Of a stretch of 51,350 nt of DNA, positions 17,894 through 25,288 are shown one piece after another. The position numbers were made by a program, and so were the translations under genes. The first letter of the stretch is position 1. Each line of letters opens with the position of its first letter. Under the pieces are notes generated by a model. The model was given only the letters and a program-made list of their open reading frames with translations. It made no database searches and was not told where the DNA came from. The DNA lies in the NCBI RefSeq assembly GCF_001653715.1, contig NZ_LWHQ01000029.1, positions 1-51,350 on the forward strand. The letters run 5' to 3'. Source of the stretch: Methylobacterium platani (lineage in GTDB: Bacteria; Pseudomonadota; Alphaproteobacteria; Rhizobiales; Beijerinckiaceae).

Positions 17894-17930
17894 TAGTCAC
17901 TAAAAGTAGGTAATCTTATAAATCTGTAAA

Positions 17931-18821
17931 TTAATTCAAAACTCCATTCCCCCTCAACCGCCCTACCGCCATCTCAACGAACGTCCTGACCTTCACCACC
18001 GCATCCCGCCCCTCCGGAAACACGACATGAACCGGCAGCCGCGGCTCCTCGTACTCGCCCAGCACGATCTGCAGGCGCCCGTCGGCGAGGGCCGGGGCGA
18101 TCTGGTAGTGCAGCACCCGGGTCAGGCCCCAGCCCGCCAGGGCCGCGTCGATCGGGGCCTCGTTGGTGTTGCACTCCAAAGCCGGGTGGAGCGTCACGCG
18201 CTCGTCGTTGCGAAAGCGCCATTCCGGCGAGGGCCAGGAGCCGGTCGAGACGGCGATGCGGTGCTCCTTGAGGTCGGCGGGGGTTTTCGGAACGCCGTGG
18301 CGGGCGAAGTAGCCCGGCGCGCCGCAGACGACGCGGCGCACCGTGCCGACCCGGAGCGCGGTGAGGCCGGAATCGGCGAGGTGGCCGATGCGGATCGCGA
18401 CGTCGATGCCCTCCTCGACGAGGTTCACCGGGCGGTCGACGAACAGCGTGCGGGCGGTCATCGCCGGGTAGGCGTCGAGGTAGTCGGCGAGGATCGGCAG
18501 GACGTGGAGCCGCCCGAACAGCACCGAGGCGGTGACCGAGAGCGTGCCGGTCACCATGCCCGTGTAGCCCGCCGCCGCGGCCTCGGCCTCGGCGATCTCG
18601 ACGAGGATCCGCCGGCACTCCTCGACGTAGCGGCTCCCGGCCTCGGTCAGCCGCACCGTGCGGGTGGTGCGCAGGAACAGCCGGGCGCCGATCGTCGCCT
18701 CGAGCGCCGCCACCGCCCGCGTCACCGCCGGCGGGCTCATGTTCAGGTGGCGCGCGGCCTTGGCGAAGTTCATCGTCTCCGCGACCTTGGCGACGATGCG
18801 CATGGCGTGCCAGCGATCCAT
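17931..18821 (-). CDS. LysR-family transcriptional regulator
   Basis: A 296-residue regulator with an N-terminal winged helix-turn-helix (MRIVAKVAETMNFAKAARHL, then PPAVTRAVAALEATIGARLF) and a LysR substrate-binding domain. The pattern FLRTTRTVRLTEAG and the effector-domain start GTLSVTASVLFGRLHV place it in the large AaeR/DmlR-like group. The start is the ATG giving MDRWHAM. It lies downstream of and in the same direction as the flavin/iron-sulfur fusion enzyme and the GST, which it may regulate, though LysR genes are more often divergent from their targets. Its last 10 bases border the AT-rich islet, so it marks the islet's right edge. Confidence 0.9.
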   Translation of the reverse strand: MDRWHAMRIVAKVAETMNFAKAARHLNMSPPAVTRAVAALEATIGARLFLRTTRTVRLTEAGSRYVEECRRILVEIAEAEAAAAGYTGMVTGTLSVTASVLFGRLHVLPILADYLDAYPAMTARTLFVDRPVNLVEEGIDVAIRIGHLADSGLTALRVGTVRRVVCGAPGYFARHGVPKTPADLKEHRIAVSTGSWPSPEWRFRNDERVTLHPALECNTNEAPIDAALAGWGLTRVLHYQIAPALADGRLQIVLGEYEEPRLPVHVVFPEGRDAVVKVRTFVEMAVGRLRGNGVLN

Positions 18822-18889
18822 GGCTCTCCCTTCCGGTTCCGGCCACGCTAGCACGGCGCCGCACCCGGAGGGTCGTGCGGGGCGGCGCG

Positions 18890-20896
18890 TCAGAGCGCGA
18901 GGCTGACCCGGTCGGCGCCCGTCGCCGGCACCGCGCAGCAGGGCAGCACCTCGCCCTCGGCGATCGCCGCGGCCGGCGCGCGCGGATAGGTCACCGCGCC
19001 GGCGACGAGCCGGGTCCGGCAGGTGCCGCACCAGCCCTCCCGGCACGCGAAGGCCGGGGCGAGGCCCTGCGCCTCGGCGAGGTCGAGGAGGCTGCCCGCT
19101 TCCGGGGTCCAGCGCGCCTCCCGGGCCGCGTCGAGGAAGGCCACCGGGACCGGCCCGGTCGCCGGGAGCTGTCGCGGCGCGGCGCCGGTCCGGACCAGGG
19201 CGGCGGGGCCGAACGCCTCGGCGCGGATCCGCGCATCGGGCACGCCGCGGGCGCGCAAGGCGTCGTAGAGGGCCTGGGTGAAGGCCGCCGGCCCGCACAG
19301 GAAAACCTCCGCCTCGGCGAGCGGCGCGTGGCGCGCGACGAGGGCGGCGTCGATGCGGCCCGCCGCGTCGTAGTCGCGGCCGGCGCGCGCGCCGGCGACG
19401 TCGCCGAGCACCCGCACCAGCCGCACCGCGCCGTGCGCGGCTGCCACGAGGGCGGCGAGCTCGCCGTCGAAGGCGCGCTCGGCCAGGGAGCGGGCGGCGT
19501 AGACCAGGGTGACCGGGCGGGTGCGGCCGGTGCGGGCGCCCTCGTGCACGACGTGGCGCAGCATCGCCAGCAGCGGCGTGATCCCGACGCCGCCGGCCTG
19601 CAGCACCGCCGGGCGCGCCGCGCCGGCCGCGATGGTGAAGCGGCCGGCGGGCGCCCGCGCCTCGATCCCGTCGCCGACCCGGATCGCGTCGTGCAGGTGG
19701 CGCGACACCGCGCCCTCGCGCTTCACGCTGAGGCGGTACCCGTCGTCCGAGGGCGCGGCCGACAGGGTGTAGGTGCGCGCGACCGGCGCGTCGGCGCCCG
19801 GCAGCGTCACGCGGATCGGCAGGTGCTGGCCGGCGAGGAACGGGTCCGGGCCAGCGCCGTCGGCGGGGGCGAGGTGGAACGAGCGGATCGTGCGGCTCTC
19901 CTCGACGATCCGGGTCACCCGGTAGGGGCGCCAGCCCGTCGCGGCGGCGTCCGGCCAGGCCCCGGTCGCGAGCGCCTGGGGCGAGGCGCCCGCCGGCCGG
20001 TCGCTCCAGCGCATCGGCAGCGCGCCGCGCCGGCGCACCACCCGGTGCGGGCGGACCCGCCACAGGCGCTCGGCGCCCCGGACGGCCGCGATCTCGGGCG
20101 AGTCGAGGATCACCTCCGCCGCGCCGGTCAGCTGCAGGAGGTCGCCGGTCGCGAAGTCGGGGAAGACCAGCCCGGCCCGGCCGTTGAGCCAGATGTTGCC
20201 GAGGGTGGCGAAGAACAGGTTGCCGGAGAAATCCGGGACGGTCAGCGTGCCGTCCGGATCGACCCGGACGAAGCCGGGTCGGCCGCCGCGATGCGAGACG
20301 TCGACCTGCCGGCCCCCGTCGGTGTCGGCGTAGGTCGCGACGAAGAAGGTGTCGGCCGCCGCGATCAGGGCCCGGGCCGCGGCGTCGAGCCCGGCGCTCT
20401 CCTCGACCGGGCCGGCGCGGGATTCCCCGGGATCCGCCGCCGGGATCGTGTCGCGCAGCGTAATATATTGCGGGCAATTGCCGAAGCTCTGGGTGACCGC
20501 GATGCGCAGGGAACCGTCGGCGGAGGGCACGAGGACCCCGTTCGCCCGGTTGCGGCGGCGGGTGTCGAGCGCGATGCCGAGGAGGCCGACCGCCTCGCCC
20601 GGGCGCAGGCCCTCCGCCGCCGGGTCGGCCGGATCGGGCCGGGCGGCGAGGGTCAGTTCCGTCGGCGTCGGGGCGGCGAGGAAGCCGGGCGGGCCGGCGA
20701 GCAGGGTCGCCCAGACCGCGCCCCCGGCATCGACGCTGCCGGCGACGACGACGGGGAGCTGCGCGAAGAAGGCCCGGTGCTGGTCGGGCATGGCGGTCCG
20801 CACCACCCGGCGGCCGACCTCCGCCATGCGCTCGACGGCGCCGACCGTCGCCTGGATCGCCGTCTCGCCCGGGTGCCAGGGTGAAGGCTCGCTCAT
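18890..20896 (-). CDS. PNPOx-like flavoprotein fused to ferredoxin reductase and [2Fe-2S] ferredoxin
   Basis: A 668-residue three-part oxidoreductase. The N-terminal third (to about 290) is a pyridoxamine-phosphate-oxidase-like FMN-binding split barrel, with FFAQLPVVVAG, GVLVPSADGS and FFATLGNIWLNGRAGLVF. The middle has FAD- and NAD(P)-binding domains, with ARTYTLSAAP for flavin, GGVGITPLLAML for the nucleotide and FLCGPAAF. The C-terminus is a plant-type ferredoxin with CREGWCGTC and a distant fourth Cys in LPCC. Electrons probably pass NAD(P)H to FAD to 2Fe-2S, perhaps to FMN. The substrate is unknown; the neighbouring GST hints at detoxification. Start ATG at 20896. Confidence 0.9.
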   Translation of the reverse strand: MSEPSPWHPGETAIQATVGAVERMAEVGRRVVRTAMPDQHRAFFAQLPVVVAGSVDAGGAVWATLLAGPPGFLAAPTPTELTLAARPDPADPAAEGLRPGEAVGLLGIALDTRRRNRANGVLVPSADGSLRIAVTQSFGNCPQYITLRDTIPAADPGESRAGPVEESAGLDAAARALIAAADTFFVATYADTDGGRQVDVSHRGGRPGFVRVDPDGTLTVPDFSGNLFFATLGNIWLNGRAGLVFPDFATGDLLQLTGAAEVILDSPEIAAVRGAERLWRVRPHRVVRRRGALPMRWSDRPAGASPQALATGAWPDAAATGWRPYRVTRIVEESRTIRSFHLAPADGAGPDPFLAGQHLPIRVTLPGADAPVARTYTLSAAPSDDGYRLSVKREGAVSRHLHDAIRVGDGIEARAPAGRFTIAAGAARPAVLQAGGVGITPLLAMLRHVVHEGARTGRTRPVTLVYAARSLAERAFDGELAALVAAAHGAVRLVRVLGDVAGARAGRDYDAAGRIDAALVARHAPLAEAEVFLCGPAAFTQALYDALRARGVPDARIRAEAFGPAALVRTGAAPRQLPATGPVPVAFLDAAREARWTPEAGSLLDLAEAQGLAPAFACREGWCGTCRTRLVAGAVTYPRAPAAAIAEGEVLPCCAVPATGADRVSLAL

Positions 20897-20956
20897 CTCG
20901 TCCTCCCGTCGGTTCGATCCCGGAGGTGCCGGGCTCCCTTGAAGGCCGGGCCGGGG

Positions 20957-21574
20957 TCAGGCGGCGGCCGAGAGGCCGGCTTTCGTCTCGGGGATGGGGA
21001 GGAAGCCCGGCAGCGCCTCGATCCGGCGCAGGTACGCGACGACCCCCGGATAGGGGGCGAGGTCGACGTTGCCCTCCGGCGCCCGCGCCAGGTAGCTGTA
21101 GAGCGCGACGTCGGCGATGGTCGGCCGGTCCGCCGCCAGCCAGTCCCGGCCGGCGAGATGCGCCTCGAGGCGCCGCAGCAGGACATGCGCCCGGGCGATC
21201 ACCTCCTGCGGATCGAAGGCGGCGCCGAACACCGTGACGAGGCGCGCGGCGGCCGGGCCGTAGGCGAGCTCGCCGGCCGCGACCGAGAGCCAGCGCTGCA
21301 CGCCCGCGGCGCCCTGCGGGTCCTCGGGCAGCCAGTCGGTCCGCCCGAGCGTCTTCGCCAGGTAGACCAGGATGGCGTTCGAATCCGCCACGAGCGTGCC
21401 GTCGTCGTCGAGCACAGGCACCTGGCCGAACGGGTTGAGCGCCAGGAACTCCGGCGCCGTGTGGGCGCCGGCCGCGAGATCGACCGCGATCGCCTCGTGC
21501 GGCACGCCGAGGAGCGACAGGAACAGCCGCGCCCGGTGGGCATGGCCGGAAAGGGGATGGTGGTAGAGCTTCAT
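20957..21574 (-). CDS. Glutathione S-transferase
   Basis: A 205-residue cytosolic GST. The thioredoxin-like N-domain begins MKLYHHPLSGHAHRARLFLS, has the cis-proline segment FGQVPVLDDDG and the glutathione-binding DSNAILVYLA. The all-helical C-domain includes the N-capping motif region RPTIADVALYSYLARAPEG. The start is ATG 21574; an upstream extension of 22 codons lacks domain sequence. It lies 60 bases upstream of the flavin/iron-sulfur fusion gene on the same strand, probably in one transcript. Class and substrate cannot be fixed from sequence alone. Confidence 0.9.
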   Translation of the reverse strand: MKLYHHPLSGHAHRARLFLSLLGVPHEAIAVDLAAGAHTAPEFLALNPFGQVPVLDDDGTLVADSNAILVYLAKTLGRTDWLPEDPQGAAGVQRWLSVAAGELAYGPAAARLVTVFGAAFDPQEVIARAHVLLRRLEAHLAGRDWLAADRPTIADVALYSYLARAPEGNVDLAPYPGVVAYLRRIEALPGFLPIPETKAGLSAAA

Positions 21575-21729
21575 GGTCGTGCTCCCTGGGGGGCGGGGCG
21601 TCGTCGGCCCCGCGTCGCCCCCCGAGATGGCCACACCCACCCCACAACCAGAACACTCATTCTCGACAGTTCAACCTTGCGTAGAGCGAAATTATCCCGC
21701 CCGCGGAAAGGTGTTTTCCCGAAAACGGC

Positions 21730-22893
21730 TCACCCGGCGGCGACCCGCAGGGTGAACCGCGTCATCTCGGAGGGCCGGCCGAGGCGCAGCGCGAAGCCGG
21801 GCCAGATCCCGGTGCCGTTGCCGACGTGGAGGGTCATGCCGCCGACCGCGTAGGTGCCGGAGACGAAGCCGTTGTTGCCCCGCGCCACCAGCCGGTCGAG
21901 GCCGAGGATCATGCCGCCATGGGTGTGGCCGGAGAGCTGGAGCGCGACGCCGCGCGACGCCGCGCGCTTGGCCGCCCGCGGCTGGTGGTCGAGGAGCACG
22001 ACCGGCGCGCCGGGGGGTGCGCCGGCGAGCGCCGCCGCGAGGTCGGGCCCGGGCTGTCCCGCGCCGGGCGCCGAGGCGTCGGTGACGCCGGCGACGACGA
22101 GGCGGGAATCGCCGCGGGCGAGCACCGCGTGGGCGTTCGGCAGCAGGGTCAGGCCGAGGCCGGCGAGATGGCGCATCCAGGCCGGGTAGTCGAAGAAGTA
22201 CTCGTGGTTGCCCGGAATCGCGAGGACGCCGTCCGGGGCGCTAAGGTCGGCGAGCGGCGCGACGTCGTCCCGGCGCATCGCGACCGAGCCGTCGATGAAG
22301 TCGCCGGTCACCACGATCAGGTCGGCGTTCGCCCCGTTGGCGCGCGCGACCACGGCCCGGGCCCAGGGGGCCGGGAACAGGCGGCTCAGGTGCAGGTCGG
22401 TGAGCTGGAGCAGCCGGTAGCCCTCGAAGGCCGGCGGCAGGCCGGGAATCGCGACCGCGACGTCCCGGACCGGCGGCACCCGCGCGGCCTGGGCGACGCC
22501 GACGACCGCGAGCAGGACCGCGAGCCCGGCGGCGGCGAGGCGCACGCCGTCCGGGATCGCGACCGCGCTGCGCTGCACCAGGGCGGTCGCCAGGGCGCCG
22601 AGATCGAGCGCGATCTGCAGCACGGCGAGCAGCGCGATCGCCCCGAAGGCCCCGTTGAGGAGCAGCACCACCGCGCGCGGGAATTCGGGTGCGAAGACCG
22701 AGCCGGAGGAGAGCCGGTTCCAGAGATGGAACTGCGAGGCGAGGAGCAGCAGGATGGCGAGCGCGGCCTTGGCGGCGAGGGGCAGCCCGAGGGGGAGAAG
22801 CCAGCGGGCGATCACCACGAGGGCGGGCGTCGCGAAGATGAGGTGGAAGATGGCGGGCTCCTGTCGTCGGTCGGCGCGCCAATGCCACGACAC
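21730..22893 (-). CDS. Membrane-bound calcineurin-like metallophosphoesterase
   Basis: A 387-residue protein from GTG 22893. The N-terminal part has about four hydrophobic helices (to about residue 155), followed by a metallophosphoesterase domain. The metal motifs are TDLHLS, GDFIDG, GNHEYF and SGHTHGG, all intact, as in the YaeI group. The start is uncertain: the strongest ribosome-binding site (AGGAG) lies just before an ATC codon at 22851-22849, which would give MFHLIFATPALVV; AUC starts are very rare. Substrate may be a lipid-linked phosphate such as UDP-diacylglucosamine, as for YaeI/LpxG-type enzymes, but this is inference. Confidence 0.85.
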   Translation of the reverse strand: MSWHWRADRRQEPAIFHLIFATPALVVIARWLLPLGLPLAAKAALAILLLLASQFHLWNRLSSGSVFAPEFPRAVVLLLNGAFGAIALLAVLQIALDLGALATALVQRSAVAIPDGVRLAAAGLAVLLAVVGVAQAARVPPVRDVAVAIPGLPPAFEGYRLLQLTDLHLSRLFPAPWARAVVARANGANADLIVVTGDFIDGSVAMRRDDVAPLADLSAPDGVLAIPGNHEYFFDYPAWMRHLAGLGLTLLPNAHAVLARGDSRLVVAGVTDASAPGAGQPGPDLAAALAGAPPGAPVVLLDHQPRAAKRAASRGVALQLSGHTHGGMILGLDRLVARGNNGFVSGTYAVGGMTLHVGNGTGIWPGFALRLGRPSEMTRFTLRVAAG

Positions 22894-22976
22894 GCGGTGC
22901 TTGGCACGTGTTCCTTGGCACGCGCCGCCGCCCGCGACGCGACGGCGCCCGCCCCGCGCGGGGCGGGCGCGGCCGC

Positions 22977-24002
22977 TCAGCCCAGCATCTCCCGCACCAG
23001 CGGCGCCACCCGGGTGCCGTAGAGCTCGATCGAGCGCATCAGCCGCTCGTGCGGCAGCGGGCCGGCGCTGTACTTGAGCTGGAAGCGGCCGAGGCCGAGC
23101 CCCCGCACCGTCGCGGCGATCTTCCGCGCCACGGTCTCCGGGCCGCCGATATAGAGCGAGCCGTGATCGGCCTCGCGGTCGAATTCCTGGCGCGTCATCG
23201 GCGGCCAGCCGCGCTCGGCGCCGATGCGGTCGCGCATCCGCTTGTAGTCGGCGAAGAACTCGTCGCGCGCGCCGGCATCGGTCTCGCCGACATAGCCCGG
23301 CGAGTGGACGCCGATCGGCCGCACCGTCCGGCCGAGCTGGGCGCAGGCCCGATGGTAGAGGTCGACGTAGGGGCGGAAGCGCTGCGGCTCGCCGCCGATG
23401 ATCGCGAGCATCAGGGGCAGGTCGTGATGGACCGCCCGCACCACCGAGTTCGGGCTGCCGCCGACCCCGATCCAGGTGGTCGGCGGCGTCTCCGGCACGG
23501 GGAAGACGGACTGGTTCTCGAGCGGCGCCCGGGTGGTGCCCTGCCAGGTCACCGGCCCGCCGGCGAGGAGCTGGGCGAACAGCGCGAGCTTCTCCTCGAA
23601 CAGGGTCTCGTACTGGTCGAGGGGGTAGCCGAAGAGCGGGAACGACTCGGTGAACGAGCCGCGGCCGAGGATCACCTCGGCGCGGCCGTTCGCGATCCCC
23701 TGCAGGGTCGAGAAGCGCTGGTAGACCCGGACCGGGTCGTCGGAGCTCAGCACCGTCACGGCCGAGCCGAGGCGGATGCGCTCGGTGCGCGCCGCGATCG
23801 CCGCCAGCACCATCTCGGGCGAGGAGACGGCGAAGTCCTCGCGGTGGTGCTCGCCGATGCCGAAGAAGTCGAGCCCGACCCGGTCGGCCAGGATTCCTTC
23901 CTCGACGACGTCGCGGATCACCTGGCCGTGGGGCAGGAGCTCGCCGTTGCGGGCGGTGACATCCCCGAACGTGTCGAGGCCGAATTGCAGAGTCTGTGTC
24001 AT
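22977..24002 (-). CDS. LLM-class flavin-dependent oxidoreductase
   Basis: A 341-residue luciferase-like monooxygenase of the TIM-barrel bacterial luciferase superfamily. Signs are FGIGEHHREDFAVSSPEMVL near the N-terminus, RIRLGSAVTVLSSDDPVRVYQ, the GRAEVILGRGSF segment and IGGPETVARKIA near the end. It is likely to use FMNH2 or F420-type flavin. The start is the ATG at 24002 (MTQTLQFGLDTFG). Neighbours on the same strand are trpS upstream and a metallophosphoesterase downstream, with gaps of about 80 bases each; no shared role is evident. Substrate unknown. Confidence 0.9.
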   Translation of the reverse strand: MTQTLQFGLDTFGDVTARNGELLPHGQVIRDVVEEGILADRVGLDFFGIGEHHREDFAVSSPEMVLAAIAARTERIRLGSAVTVLSSDDPVRVYQRFSTLQGIANGRAEVILGRGSFTESFPLFGYPLDQYETLFEEKLALFAQLLAGGPVTWQGTTRAPLENQSVFPVPETPPTTWIGVGGSPNSVVRAVHHDLPLMLAIIGGEPQRFRPYVDLYHRACAQLGRTVRPIGVHSPGYVGETDAGARDEFFADYKRMRDRIGAERGWPPMTRQEFDREADHGSLYIGGPETVARKIAATVRGLGLGRFQLKYSAGPLPHERLMRSIELYGTRVAPLVREMLG

Positions 24003-24083
24003 GACCGGCAAGATGGACGCGCGAGGCTCCGTTTGAAATGCGCAGGCCTGCAAGGACGGGCTTGCAGCCGCGCATGGGAGGGG

Positions 24084-25088
24084 TCAGAGCCGGAACAGCC
24101 CGACGGCGTCCCGCACCGCACCCAGGGTCTCCGCGGTCAGGGCCCGCGCCCGCGCCGTGCCGGTGCGCAGCACGTCCCTGACGGCGTCCGGGTCGCGGGC
24201 GATCCCGGCCCGGCGCTCGCGGATCGGCCCGAGGAGGTCGCGCAGCACGCCGGCGAGGCGCTCCTTGAGCGCGGCATCGCCGAGGCCGCCGCGGCGGTAA
24301 CGGATCTTGAGCGCCGCGACCGCCTCCGGGTCGGGGTCGAAGGCGTCGAGATAGGTGAAGACCACGTTGCCCTCGACCCGGCCCGGATCGGAGGCGCGCA
24401 GGTGGCCGGGATCGGTGTACATCCGCTGCACGAACGCGGCGATCTCGGCATCCGGGGCGGAGAGCGGCAGGGCGTTGCCGCCGGACTTGCTCATCTTCGC
24501 CCGCCCGTCGGCGCCCGGCAGCCGCCCGACCTCCGGGATCAGCGCCCGCGCCTCGGGCAGGAGGTCGTATCCCACCTGACGGTTGAGGCGGCGGACGATC
24601 TCGTTGGCCTGCTCGATCAACGGCGCCTGGTCCTCGCCCACCGGCACCAGGGTCGCCCGGAACGCCGTGATGTCGGCGGCCTGGGCGGCGGGGTAGCACA
24701 GGAAGCCCGCCGGGATGTCGCGGCCGAAGCCGCGGGCCTGGATCTCGTCCTTGATCGTCGGGTTGCGCTCCAGCCGCGCCACCGTGACGAAGTTCAGGTA
24801 GAGCAGGGTCAGCTCGGCGAGCGCCGGCAGGGCGGATTGCACGCAGATCGTGGTGAGCGCCGGATCGATGCCGACCGCCAGGTAGTCGGTCGCGACCTCG
24901 ATCACGTTGCGGGCGATGCGGGCCGGATCGTGGGCGTTGTCGGTCAGGGCCTGCGCGTCGGCCAGCAGCAGAGTCTGGCGATGGCCGTGCTGCAGCGCCA
25001 CGCGGTTGCGCAGCGAGCCGGCATAGTGGCCGAGATGCAGGGGACCGGTGGTGCGGTCGCCGGTCAGGATGACGGGGAGGGACGGCAT
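24084..25088 (-). CDS. trpS: Tryptophanyl-tRNA synthetase
   Basis: Class I aminoacyl-tRNA synthetase of 334 residues, charging tRNA-Trp. It has the HIGH-type signature in GPLHLGHYAGSL (about 16-27) and KMSKS in GRAKMSKSGGNALPL. Specificity is supported by the overall length and by the ATLVPVGEDQ segment that replaces the canonical VPVGEDQ-type loop of TrpRS. The start is the ATG at 25088, preceded by GGAGAG. The SD lies in a hairpin, and a 16-codon leader with two adjacent Trp codons lies 113 bases upstream, so expression probably responds to charged tRNA-Trp. Whether the genome has a second trpS is not visible. Confidence 0.95.
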   Translation of the reverse strand: MPSLPVILTGDRTTGPLHLGHYAGSLRNRVALQHGHRQTLLLADAQALTDNAHDPARIARNVIEVATDYLAVGIDPALTTICVQSALPALAELTLLYLNFVTVARLERNPTIKDEIQARGFGRDIPAGFLCYPAAQAADITAFRATLVPVGEDQAPLIEQANEIVRRLNRQVGYDLLPEARALIPEVGRLPGADGRAKMSKSGGNALPLSAPDAEIAAFVQRMYTDPGHLRASDPGRVEGNVVFTYLDAFDPDPEAVAALKIRYRRGGLGDAALKERLAGVLRDLLGPIRERRAGIARDPDAVRDVLRTGTARARALTAETLGAVRDAVGLFRL

Positions 25089-25093
25089 CGGGG

Positions 25094-25212
25094 GGCTCTC
25101 CGGGGGAAAGCCGCCGCGCTGAGGGGTGCCGGGAAACCACGAACGACCGAGCCCACCAGACGGCGGCATCGGTCGTGACAGGACGACGACGGCCGCTTCC
25201 TCAGAGGAAGCG
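25094..25212 (-). promoter_or_regulatory. Probable attenuator region of trpS
   Basis: Three hairpins can be drawn in the mRNA between the leader peptide and trpS. Hairpin A (25194-25212) has stem CGCTTCC/GGAAGCG and contains the leader stop codon, directly after the Trp codons. Hairpin B has ACGACCGA arms at 25143-25150 and 25169-25176; one arm can instead pair with the leader start (GACCGA). Hairpin C (25094-25112) pairs GGCTTTCC with GGAGAGCC and would hide the trpS ribosome-binding site. No long U-run follows, so translational control is more likely than termination. Confidence 0.45.
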
Positions 25213-25251
25213 CCACCAGAAGGTCGCAGCGAGGGAGCGGCGGTCGGTCAT
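25201..25251 (-). CDS. trpS leader peptide with tandem Trp codons
   Basis: A 16-codon open frame MTDRRSLAATFWWRFL followed by TGA. Two adjacent Trp codons sit five codons before the stop, and the stop lies inside a perfect hairpin. It starts eight bases after a good -10 element, so the transcript is nearly leaderless. Its position upstream of trpS, the gene for the enzyme that consumes tryptophan, matches the logic of Trp attenuation as known for trpE leaders in rhizobia. It is too short for normal gene finding. Confidence 0.6.
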   Translation of the reverse strand: MTDRRSLAATFWWRFL

Positions 25252-25259
25252 CGCCGCGA

Positions 25260-25288
25260 AGCTTAAGCGGTCGTCCCGCTCCGCTCAA
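25260..25288 (-). promoter_or_regulatory. Probable promoter of the trpS leader
   Basis: On the minus strand TTGAGC (25288-25283) and TAAGCT (25265-25260) are separated by exactly 17 bases. The -35 overlaps the stop codon of the upstream amidoligase gene. Transcription would begin within a few bases of the leader-peptide ATG. Confidence 0.55.

Noticed and set aside
14117..17940. tRNA 3'-end duplication as an attachment site flanking the kinase cassette
   Set aside because: No copy of the tRNA-Ser 3' end (GGGTTCGAATCCC... region) is found near the right edge of the islet, and no integrase gene is present.
17931..21656. A 1241-residue minus-strand frame ending in the LysR protein
   Set aside because: Only the last 296 codons are real (LysR); the upstream part overlaps the flavin fusion gene in another frame.
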